This document shows, in pieces, positions 49,201 to 60,399 of a stretch of 64,000 nucleotides of DNA. The notes below the pieces were generated by a model. The model worked only from the letters and a program-made list of their open reading frames with translations, made no database searches and had not been told where the DNA came from. Each line of letters opens with the position of its first letter. The first letter of the stretch is position 1. Origin of the DNA: Drosophila persimilis (lineage: Eukaryota; Arthropoda; Insecta; Diptera; Drosophilidae); assembly GCF_003286085.1 (NCBI RefSeq), contig NW_020825289.1, forward strand, positions 13,950,001 through 14,014,000, written 5' to 3'. Made by a program: the position numbers and the translations under genes.

Positions 49201-51343
49201 CCACCCCCCACCAATCCATTCGCTTTCCTCTCGCTTTGCCTGAAGCTTGTGCTCTCGTACTCGTAATGTAATGAAGTGAAGTGTGTGTTTGCATTAAAAT
49301 GCAATTTGAAGTGCAAAGAGTTACAATATTATTATGGCATGTCGAAGGGTGAAGCGCAGAAAACCGAAGAAAAAGGGTCCTTGAGGCGTTCAGAGCAGAG
49401 GTAACTCTCTCTCCTGCACCTGCACTCTCCTCTGGTTGCTGCTGCTTTTTTTACTGCGGTTTATGGCCGCTAAGTGAGCCTATAAAAAACGACATGCATG
49501 GCTGGTCATATGACTGCCTGGGGATGTTCAAGTACACTTTTATGAATACTAAAAAAATACTGCCAGAGTGAGACGCAAAGAGAGGGCGAGAGGGATGAGT
49601 GGGGCAGCAATCAGAGCGTTCCACACTTGGCGCCATCGTCATGCACACATCGTCATCATCCTGCCAGCTGTTAATACCCCGCTCTCTTCCAGTAGGATGC
49701 TAATTGTGTGGCATGTACCTAACCGTTGCATGGCATACTTTGCACTACTTTAAGGGGCATGCATGTGACACCGCTTAAAACTCTTATCACCCGAACGCAG
49801 ACAGCTGCTGCCATGACCTTAAAAACACATCAGTTCTATTGCACATTTGTGCCTTTAATTCGTTGTTGCTCTTTTTTCTCAATTCCCCCAATAGTTTCGC
49901 TTTACTTGGCTGTATCCGATTTCATTTATAAATTGCTGTCGTTATTGTTCCAGAATTTCATAATTAATTAAAGCATCAACAGTGCATCAGCAGATGCGTT
50001 CCAAATAAGTTTGCTGGCCAGTTAAGCATATAAAGAGCCTAAGTGTGCGAAAACTGACCATTAATGAGGAATTTCCTATGATAATGGGATGCAGTGTGGA
50101 ATAAAGCTATTCTGATGGTGAATGTTGCCCTAGGGTTCGGTTAAATGTTGAATTTCGATGGGATTTCAATGTGGTGTTGAAGTGGTGGTCCCGTCTTAAT
50201 AAATCAATGGTGGTATTTTCGCTTGAACTTTTTCTCTTGCCCTTAAAATCTTACAAAACCGGAAGGATAAGTGATCTTAATTAAAGTAATTCGTATGTGA
50301 AGTTTAGAGGATCTTAAAAATGAGTATCAACTATAATAATATATAGCTTTAAGTAAAAAAGCAGTCGTATGTCCCTATATGGTTTATAGAGAGAAAGCAT
50401 GTATTTAATAAGAGGTATGTTGTGCATGCTAAGCATTTAACCCATATTTAAAGCACATTTTCTATAAAATTATCGAATAATTTCGACAAAATATCTGTGC
50501 AAACGAGATGACCTTGTGCTCTAGTTGCCCCATCAATCGCCTGCTGGCACTTATCCCAATGTGAAAGCACACAATTCCAGCACAGCAATTTCCCCTTGAA
50601 TTTAACTCGAATATCAAATAAATTTCCATTCAATTTGCATTCCTAATCTGATTATTCATCTCGCATTCATTCGCATTCACAGATTTTGCACCTCCTGCTG
50701 ATGGCACACTATTGTATCTATGAGCCCAGCCTCCAGCCAAGCCCACCCCAGCCCCAGCCCCAGCTCCACCCCTTCATCTTAATCAGCTCCAATGCCCGCC
50801 TGCAGCTCAAGAGCATTCTCCAGCAGAAGAGGCCAGGCAGCCTTTTCGAGTGGCACATTCGACAGACAGTGTGTAATGAAATTACACGCACACTTCAGCA
50901 ATTTAGCAATTTAAACAAATGTATATTCTCCTTGACAGAGAGAGGGTGGGGTTGGGGTTGGGGTGGCGGTAGTTGTGCTACGAGTAACATTTCCCATTAG
51001 TTGATAGTTCGTATTTCATTCGCCCCACTACCCCCAAGGCCAGGCCAAGCCCAGCGTCAGGGGCCAGCAATTTTGCACTTATGTTTGGAATGGCATGAAA
51101 TATGATGGCATTTGCCACATGGGGCAGCAGCAGCAGTAGCAGCAGCAGCAGAAGAGGACGCTCGCTTGCATGACATGACACTGGAGAACAGTCACGAAAA
51201 ATAGAATAATAGAAAATACCAACGCAAATGCTTAACAATAACAAATTTTGCGTGCAATTTGTATGACCAGAAGAGCAACAAAAGCATGCAAAAAACAATT
51301 CTAAAACCAAAACTAAAGTCTAGGCTATACGATCCGAGTGGTA

Positions 51344-51505
51344 GATACCCTGCACGGGCTAGCTTTGATTATAGAGAAGGGAACTCTCGCATCTGGGAGT
51401 TTTTTTTTTTTTTTAAAATCGCACATAATGATACTCAAACAGCTCCCCCAAGTATATATCTGCTTTATAGGATCATAAAATAATAGCACCTGAGAGGAGG
51501 GTATC
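51344..51505. repeat. AT-rich island bounded by inverted GATACCCT/AGGGTATC
   Basis: Perfect 8-bp inverted ends enclose 162 bp, which include an uninterrupted T run near 51401-51414. Confidence 0.45.
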
Positions 51506-51941
51506 AGAAGAGCAGCTAAGCATGGAAATCGTTTTATCTGCTTTGCCGGCTTTGCTCTCAAACACACAAAACCCTCAGATACTCGTGTTGTACGTATCTA
51601 TGGAGCAACCTCCCGTCCCATCCCACACAGAGACGCAGAGTAATCCCAGCGACGCCACTCACAGATTCGTGCGCTTTTCAATCGCTGACCGCCGCTGCTG
51701 CTGCTGCTGCCGCTGATGTTGATGCTGGAAAATGACTTTCATTGAAACGCAGAAACGCAGAGGCAAAAGCGATTTGTAGTCAGTCGTCGGGGATCAACGC
51801 AGTGGGGGATCTTAAATGCTTTGATTTGCGGAATTGAGGTACGCTATGAGGCAACAGCAACAATGACAGCGACAACAAATTGCTTGTTGCAACAACAATT
51901 ACAACAATTACAACAACGAAACAACGAAGAACTTTGCTTAC

Positions 51942-52540
51942 ATTACTAACAATTTGTGTATGAGAGCGCGCGACACTGACGCGACTAAAGGCGCACTTGA
52001 AACGCACTGGAAACGCACACGTTTCTGTTTTGGATTTTCTGGGGGTTCTCTACGAGGGCTGCGTTTTCCACATTTCCTTGCTACTTTTCACATATTTTCC
52101 GATCGGATCGGCTTAACCAATTTGTGAGGCTTTGATTTGTACAGATTTTGGGGGCATTCTCCGGCTGGATCTTTCTTTTGCAAAATGATTGCCACACGCC
52201 ACACGCACAACCCGCGACCGATTCGCGACACAAGCTGATAAGGAAGTCCCGTTAGTTCCGACCGTACCCGCGGGATCGCAAACTCTCACTGAAACTGCGT
52301 TTATGGTACACACTGTGGCACGGACGGGCCCGAGAGCCGAGCATCGAACGACAGCCGCAGAGGCACAGAGCCACAGAGCATCACCCAAGCACGGATGCTG
52401 TGTGCCCCGAGTGGTGGCCCCCCAAAAGCCGAGCACACTCGTCGCCAATGAGCGAGACGAGACGAGACGTGACGAGGGCATGGCACGATGCGCTGGCATC
52501 ACGAAACGGAGGCTGTGGACAACAGAGCTCTGTTAGCAGT
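51942..52540 (-). other. Candidate non-coding first exon
   Basis: Runs from the inferred start site below the TATA box to a donor GTAAGC (51941-51936) that follows AGTAAT. It holds several ATGs, including one opening a 130-codon frame at 52502-52113, so translation would need reinitiation, another start site or an internal donor. A further possible start is the TCAGTG motif near 51977. Both ends are tentative. Confidence 0.25.
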
Positions 52541-52560
52541 GGTACCCTCAAAGTAGAGCG

Positions 52561-52568
52561 TTTTTATA
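52561..52568 (-). promoter_or_regulatory. Candidate TATA box
   Basis: Minus strand GCTATAAAAACGC. A CCACT initiator-like site puts a possible +1 A at 52540, 28 bases below the first T of the box, which is the spacing expected for RNA polymerase II. The DNA just downstream (52190-52500) is CpG-rich relative to its surroundings, as fly leader exons often are. It is in the right orientation to drive the Sidestep-family gene; this link is inferred. Confidence 0.4.
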
Positions 52569-54924
52569 GCAGGCTTTTGGGGATAGATTTCCGGTTAAGT
52601 ATTGGTGTCCAAGGGATTGCCCTGCAGGTGCACCTTCTGATGGATCAAACCCTCAAAATTCGATCCCAAATCCAAAGGGCATATGAATTATAGACGAGCT
52701 GCAGCTCGAATTATGGCAAACGTCCAATCTTGTTTACATTTCAAATTAGCCTGCGGCATTCCGTGCTCTCTCTTGTACTCTCGGATGCTCTCGGCTTTTC
52801 GGAGAGAAAAATCTCCAGAAATCTCTCGCGTGGCTTTGGACTCTCTCTCTCTCTCTGTCTCTCTCGTGATGCTCTCATTTGCGCAGCTTGTACTAAAAAT
52901 CAGCTGTTTGTGTTCTAAAATGTACATCTGCTCATGTCAGATGCACGGAATAACAATAATTTACTTGGGTGTGAATTTTGAGATGAGTGCCGATAAATTC
53001 CATAGAAATTCAGTATATTTATGAGTAAGGGCATATCCATTCATAATAATTTCGTTCACAAAATTTGTGGATAATCTGCCTTATTTGCCAGACCTTTGAC
53101 TAGCAAATACTTTGTCATCCATCTACCTTCAATATAACATGTATCTCCCTTTAGTGTGGTTTAGCTTTGGCTTCCTTTCCCTATAGCACGTCAATCAAAA
53201 ACCCACCTGTTGCATGGCGGATCCGTCAATCAATGCAGGTGCAACCATGCCATGTTATTAAAAAAGCCACGGGAAACTGACACAATCCAGAAAAGACTGG
53301 AAAAAATCGACAAATCATAAATGGAATCTTTTTCCCTTAGCTATGGAAATTGTTAATCCAACAAATAAATTGTTATTCGGATTAACAGACAGACTAACAG
53401 ACACTCGGGTATCTCTCTACCGAAGTCCCTGTTACGGTTCTCTTAATAGCCTAACGTGCTCTTTCCGAAGAGAGTCCATTTCAAAAGTCCTGCCAAAAAC
53501 TGTGCCGAAATAAACACTGAGACAATCGAGAGCTTTTTTTATGGCTGTGGCCAGGCAATGGCTGCTGTTAACTGCGACCCCCAAAACTAGGCCAAGTCGT
53601 AAGTCTGTGGGAGCGACAGAGCTCCCAGGAGGAGGACACGCCATTCCCCGTTCCCGGTGCCCCGTGACCCATGCCACACGGCATATCTCATATTCACTTC
53701 TGCTGCTGCTTCTGCTCTGCGCCTCGCTTTGACCCTCGGTTAAAGTCAATTTCCACTTGCACAAGTGTTGGTCAACTGTTTTTTATCAGCTCGTAAACAT
53801 GGCGTACAAGTTCATTTCGGCGTTGAAAACGTGTACTGTACTCCACCTCGCACACTTCCCTACTCCGCGCTTCACGCCGGCGAGTGTGGCATGTGGCATG
53901 GCAGCTGTAAAACGGACTCCACTCCGTGTCTGCTGACATTTTTAATAGCAAACACAACACGCAACGACTTTTGCACATGAAATAATGCCCCTCGAAGTAC
54001 TAAGTAGTCGAGAGAGTCCGAGCACCGAACACCAAACAGATGGATGCACCATGGGAGGAAATATTTGCATCTCAGACTGATAGAATGATTCGATAGCGCA
54101 GCATAAATACCAGAATCATTCTGAATCATACCAGAAGAATCTGAACCATCACAAAAGAATATCTCCTGCGGTCCAAGTTTATGATCTTTGAGGCTTTCAA
54201 CAAATATCCAACACTCATGAAAAAATAGAAAAACATAGAAACCTAAGAACAGAACCACTAAGAACCACTGAGATGATCGAATGTGTGTCAAAGTTTCGAT
54301 TAGGTGTTTCTCTGTGAATTCCCATAAATTGTTTTGAGTGCCTCAAAACGAATTTCTTCCACTGTTCGGCTTCATATTTTCCACTCATGTTGCTTTTTTG
54401 TTTGTAATGAAAGTGTTTTTTATGAAGTGCCCGCATCCTCTCACACGCACCCGCACACGCAGCAGCATGCGTATCCTGATCTTGTCCTGGCTGTGTGTCG
54501 GGGATTGCTGCTGCTCTAGCTTCAGGTCCTGCTGCTCCTCCTGCCTGGTCCTCGTTGTAGCCAGTGAAATATGACAAAAAGTATGCTACAGTTTCCCCAT
54601 TTCCGCATGTTGTTGCTGCTGGCTTGTTTTTGTTAGCGCTTTAATGGCGAAATAGAAAAGAAAGTCAATGCCGAGGAGTCGCCGTCGCCTTCTTGTTAGT
54701 GTATCTACTCGTATGAGTGTGCGTGTTTGTGGGGGAGTGTGCAATAGCAATAAAAATATATTTCACAAACTGCTGGTCCCCCTCCATCTCGTCGGGATCC
54801 ACATGTTTTCAACCCTTTTGAATAGGAATGGGGGGGCTTAGATTTTGCGCTTCCACTGAAACCCCGCCCCGTACCCGCTGTTAACCCTCTAACACTCACG
54901 CGTACTGCTTGCTATTGTGTGTAG

Positions 54925-54952
<28 letters not shown>
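54925..54952. repeat. (CA)14 microsatellite
   Basis: Fourteen uninterrupted CA units. Confidence 0.92.
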
Positions 54953-54955
<3 letters not shown>

Positions 54956-56370
54956 ACAAACAGAGGCATGCAAAACAAGTTTGCTACAACAAATTATTGG
55001 AAAACCCCGAAGTTTTCGCTTCCCCTCTGCTCGCATGAGAAAATATGACAATAAAAAAAAAAATACTCGAAGAAAGTAATGCAGTAATGCATCTTGCGAC
55101 TTCGACATACCCTCTACTTCACTAAAGCCTTCTTTGCCACCTTCTCAATAGATATCCACGAAAGTCGGTGAATAGGGCAATAATATAATTTGGGTTTCTG
55201 GGAGACCACAGATGTTTTTCTAAAAATACAGTAATGGAAATGTAGCTAACGCTTCAAAAATCATCAAAAATAACTGTACAGATCATAACTTAACTCTAAC
55301 ACGTAATCTTCGAGATTGTTTAATTATTCTTTTTTTCTTATTCCATTATCCAGCCAATCACAAAAACTCTTGCTAAATAGATGGATGATAAGTACGTGGC
55401 AAATCAAGGCAACCAACATACCCTCTTAGCTGTACGAATACCTTGTATAAAAACCGTGGAAGCGAGTAAAAATCTCGTATAAAAAATACAAAACTTGCTC
55501 CAAACTTCAGCAAAAGCCAACAACAAGCATATAAAATGTGTTTTTGTCGCAGTTTTTTCTATAGGATATGCCCTCCTCCCCTATCCTATCCTTATAGCAG
55601 GGATATACACACGTATCTGTATCTGTTTCTGTGGCTATGGCTGGTGGAGTTATGCCACTAAAACACATTTTGCTTAACGCGCTTGAATCGCTTCTAGGAC
55701 TGGTGTCCCCGCCCCTTCTCATTCCCCTTTCCTTCCTTCCGCTCTCTCTTGACTGGTGACTGGATTTCGGGAAATTCGGTGGGGGGGGGGTAGGGAAACT
55801 GGTGTGTTTCACAGCCATAACGATTTTCTTTTCAATTTGACTTTAGTGCGTATTTTGTTCTAATTTTATTGCACGTATTAAAATATTCTTGGCCCTGCAG
55901 CAGAAATCATTCCCATGCCCTCCCATTTCGAGGGCCTGTTAACACACAATTTTCTGTAGCACAAGCTCACTCCCAAATGTATACGCCCATAAACAGCAAT
56001 AGAGGATGGATGGTGTGCGAGGGGGGGTGTGGAGGGGATTCCAATTTTGAAGTTCTGGTCGCATGATAATATATTTTTTATGATATTTATGGCTTTTGAT
56101 AGCCTGGCTTTTGCTTAGCTGGCAGGCGATTTATATTTTTCGGCCAACTCTCTCTCTCTCTCCCTCTCTCTCTCTCTATGGAGAACGAGCCGCCCTTTGT
56201 TTTAGTTTTCCTTCCCCCTTCGATTCTTCCCCTTGCAATTTTTACGACTATTGTTGTTGCCTGCCATCGTTTGTGGCTGTTTATTGTTTGTGATATAGGA
56301 ATAGATCCTGCATCCCAACCCATATGCGGTTGTGATATCTGTTGTCGTATCTGTTCTTTTTTTATGCCAA

Positions 56371-56395
56371 CACACACACACACACACACACACAC
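56371..56395. repeat. (CA)12 microsatellite
   Basis: Twelve uninterrupted CA units, about 190 bp from the (CT)n tract at 56148-56177. Confidence 0.92.
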
Positions 56396-57140
56396 GTTTC
56401 GATGTCCGGAAATACCCTAATACACGGGTATTATGCAGATTTTTGGTGCCACTGAATGGCTTTCAAATATTTGCAATGCATAAAATACTTTCGAGTACAG
56501 GGGGATTTTCCATTTTGATCCACTTTTTATTCACATTTAATGCAATTCTAAAAAATAGTACGAGTACACGCCCTTGCGTCCCGCTCCAGCAGAGAGCAGT
56601 GCAAACAATGGAAGATAGAGGGAGAGAAAGAGAGTCCACTCCTGTGGAAATTATTTTTGGAATTTCCTCAAAATGTGGGCCAAAAATGTTTGTCTGCCAC
56701 TTTGCCAAACACTTGTAGAAGCCAAGGAGGAACGTTGGAATGGACAAAAGGACGAACGGACTTCTGTTATGGCCTGCAATTAAAATTACGCTCCGAAACT
56801 GGACAACATTTGGACTTTAAGTCTTCCATTGAGGATCTTCGTTGAAATGTAACTCAAATTGTGTTTGCGGAACAATCTGGAGTCTGGGAACTAGAAGTAC
56901 GAGTAAAAAACATTGAGCAAACCAGTTCAAGTGCAATGCCATTCGAATACAGGGCTCCCGCTCCATAGAGGCAATTGTTTAAGCAAATATTGTAAGGGTG
57001 TGGAGTCGTTGGAGGAGGATGTCCTTCGATTGGCGGTGGGGGTGGGTTCTGCATGCCGGGGGGGAGCCTGAGGCTGAGGTTGCTGCATGTTGCCATTCAG
57101 TTAATTATTGAGCCACGAGCACGTACATCTCCTTTGTATC

Positions 57141-57160
57141 TGTGTGTGTGTGTGTGTGTG
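57141..57160. repeat. (TG)10 microsatellite
   Basis: Ten uninterrupted TG units. Confidence 0.92.
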
Positions 57161-60100
57161 GCTGTTGTAGCTGTTTGCTTCTGTCTGGCTCTGGGTTTAA
57201 CTTAATTAGTGCTGCGATGCGCTGCATTTTGCGGTCTTCATTTAACGCAGCACCAGGGCCGGCCCCCAACAGGGCACCACCAGTGCTGCAGACCCAAACA
57301 GAACTGAAGAGCGAGGGCCAGAATCGCAGAATCGCACAGCCACACCGTAAGATTGCCACATCGCCAGGGGCATTGCTTTGGGTTAGGGGTTTTGGTTCTG
57401 TCGCTGTCCTCTGTCTCGTTCACTGTCTCACTGTCCGTTCGGCTACGTTGCAGCGGAGCCAAATTTAAAACTGCATGCCACTGTTTCACCCCCTCCACAC
57501 GCCAACCCTCCCTAAGGGAAAGCGGGGGAACGGGTTCTGTATAGCCTCTCTCTGATGTAGTCAAACATTTCACGCTGTTTATTTGTTTGATACCCTCTGC
57601 AAAACGAGCTAAAGAAAGGTGTATATGCTTTGGGACTTTGCCTGTAGTGTTCCCTAGAGTTGCTTGAGAATTGCCTTAGTTTTTATTAGGTGCATTCCCT
57701 TTGAAAACGATCCCTACATATCGTATAACATACTTCTATGCGTTTCGATCATCAAAACACTTGATCATCTTCTCCATGCTTCCACTACCATTTCCAGGGT
57801 ACTCCCATCGTCGCTTTTCGGCACCTCTTAGCCATAGATTTTGTCTTTAGTTTTTTGCCTATGTTGTTCCATGAGTTCTGTGTAGGACGGTGCTCCGTTC
57901 TGTGCTTGCATGTTGCACGTAATTTGCATTGTTGTTGCCTTTAATTGCTTAGTGTTAATTGCCGTAATTGCGGTAAACTAAACGCAGACCACGAGAGGGC
58001 AGGCGAGCAGAGAAAGAGCAGAGAAAGAAGAGAGTAACTACGGGCACGTAGACGCTGTGCTGCCGTCTCTACTGCTAGGGGCGGTGGTTTAATTAAGCTT
58101 TGGGGCCAGAGAACCTTGAAACCGAGCGCCCGAGGTCACTGTCCCAGTCCCTGGCAAAGCAGCAGCGCCAGGTGTCCGAGTAGGGGTCTCCTTGGTGCGA
58201 CTTTTGCAGCTTTGTCAAACGATCGCCCTCCAATTTAGCTCAGGGCGATGTCATTCAATATGCCACTGGGGCTCACCCGAGAAGCGGCGATGGGGGACAT
58301 GGGTGCGGCAATTGGAGGCGGATGGCGCTCGTTAAAGCCCATTAAAGGCCGAATGCCGGAGAGCGACTTTAAAATGTCATCGCAACGGCCACAACGACAG
58401 CCACAGCCACAGCCACGACCAAGACCACACCCCAATGCCTCGATACGCTCTATTACTCATCGCTGACGAAGGATACGGGCTCAAATGTCACAGGGCCCGG
58501 CCATAAATTCCGCCAGAAGCATAGCTGAAGGCCAATTATAGCCCAAACGGATATGCGTACATACATGTATCCTTTAGATATTCCACATACTTTTCCGTAT
58601 TGAGATCTCTCACGGCAAGGCCTTTTCGTGTGTCATGTTTGGCTTAGGGAGAGGCACCTTTTGCGGATGGAATTGGTGGGCGTTAATTAATTAGGGAGGA
58701 GGCTGCTGCTGCTGCTGCCCCTCCGGAAGTAGCACTGGCTCTCCATTAATTAGCTGAGATACAGGCACCACCACCCCATAAATAGTGTCAGCTAAGCTCT
58801 GGGCTCTTATGCCGCCACGAACTTTAACATTCTTCAACCTTTTCGGAGAATTCCGTTACTCTCATTGGGATGTCAATGGGTTGTCCTGACCCTACCAAAG
58901 TACTGGTTGTTGCCAGCAAAAGTCAATACAAAAGCCAATTGATTGGAAAATGATGTGACTTGGTGAAAGAAGTTCCGTGCTCTTCCCTATTGGAAAAGTA
59001 TGTAAATGTCATTCCTGCTCGACTCGGACTCGGACTCGGAATTAATGTCCGCTTGGGGGCCCATAAAAAGTGGACACTGGGGATATGGCGAATGTGGCGA
59101 CTCCCCCAAAAGAAATTAACAGCGACAATCATCGACAGTCAGCTCGTGACGATGGCGACTCTAATGATTATGCATTAAGTTGTCATTAAAAAATTAACTT
59201 GATTACTCGTGACGTAAGCACAGAGGACATTGGCGACTCTCTCTAATGAATTGATAAATTGAATTAGAGAGCGAGTAGTAGTGGTAGTCCTTTCTGGGTA
59301 TCCTGCGAGCTATTGATAGCAGCCACCGCCACCGCCGCCGCCGCCTCTGATGCGCTGTCAACGTGTCTGGTAATCAAATTACAAGTCAACCCCCGCTTCG
59401 GGTGTGGGCGGGTTCGGCCTTTGCTTCGGTTTGTGACGTGGCCAGACATAATGCATGATTGATGATTGACGGACAGAGTAGTGGCATTGGTGGTAGTATA
59501 TCTGTATCAAGCGCTGAAAGTGCCCCACGGAATGGTAATTGGAATGCGGCTCCACTAATCATTAATCAGAAATGCTTAATTAAACCTCAGGCAAAGTACG
59601 GACTCGACGACTCCTACAAAGTGTTGACAAGCCATAAAAAGTGGGTCCCAAGTTACCGCCGCAAATAAAAATGACGAGACAAAAGCCGCTAAACGATTGG
59701 CTTGGCGTCAGTCCACAGTCAACAAAAACATCCCGCTTCCACACCTCTCCTCTCGGTCCACGGTCCGCGGTCCAGAGTCCTCACCTTCACCCGACCAGTC
59801 CCCTGCGCGATTTATAACATTTTCCATTTCAATTGTGGCTCCTGCGATGCTCGATGACTGCATTCGCGATTCGATTCGATTGATTTCATTCGCCTGCTCG
59901 TCGTTTGGCGGTTAGGGGGTTCGTTTTGGTAATAAAAATTCATTGCAATCGTTGTCGCTACCCTGGGAAATTTGTATACGGGTTGGATCTATGATATCAG
60001 AATCGACTTATGTAATTCAGGTGACATAGGCATACAAAATTTCAATCAACATATAAAAATTATAGTTTCTCGTTGTTTCTAAAACTATTTATTTCCATCT

Positions 60101-60380
60101 ACCATATGGTCGAGTGTTCTGGAAGGGTATCCAATGTCTCGGTCGTCGAATCCAGTCATTCATTCATTTTTATTCATATGACTGAGGACTCTGTTACGTG
60201 TTTCCCTCTCTCCACTTTCCCGATTTGCTTTCTTTCTTTCATTCTTTTGTGGTTTTTTGGATTCAGATTTGTTGTCAAATCATTTTCCCCCAACTGTGTA
60301 TCTGTGTGAGGCAATAAAACGTGTTTGGAGCGCTTGCAACTTCCGTTTCATTTGATTTCATTTCATTTTTGCCATAATAT

Positions 60381-60399
60381 GCAGCAGCAGCAGCAGCAG
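60381..60399. repeat. (GCA)6
   Basis: Six perfect units, no supported coding context. Confidence 0.85.

Larger units (their letters stand above)
46133..51941 (-). other. Probable 5'UTR intron
   Basis: Lies between the inferred leader acceptor at 46133 and the candidate donor at 51941. Contains AGAGATAGATAG repeats at 46187-46220, CCACCGCCACC-type repeats near 47816-47842, a GT-rich tract at 49108-49130 and a TACCCT-bounded island at 51344-51505. No coding exon or RNA gene was seen. Confidence 0.4.

Noticed and set aside
55105..55435. Direct ACATACCCTCT repeats about 310 bp apart
   Set aside because: The copies are in the same orientation, match only over 11 bases and have no shared interior or target-site duplication, so I did not call an element.
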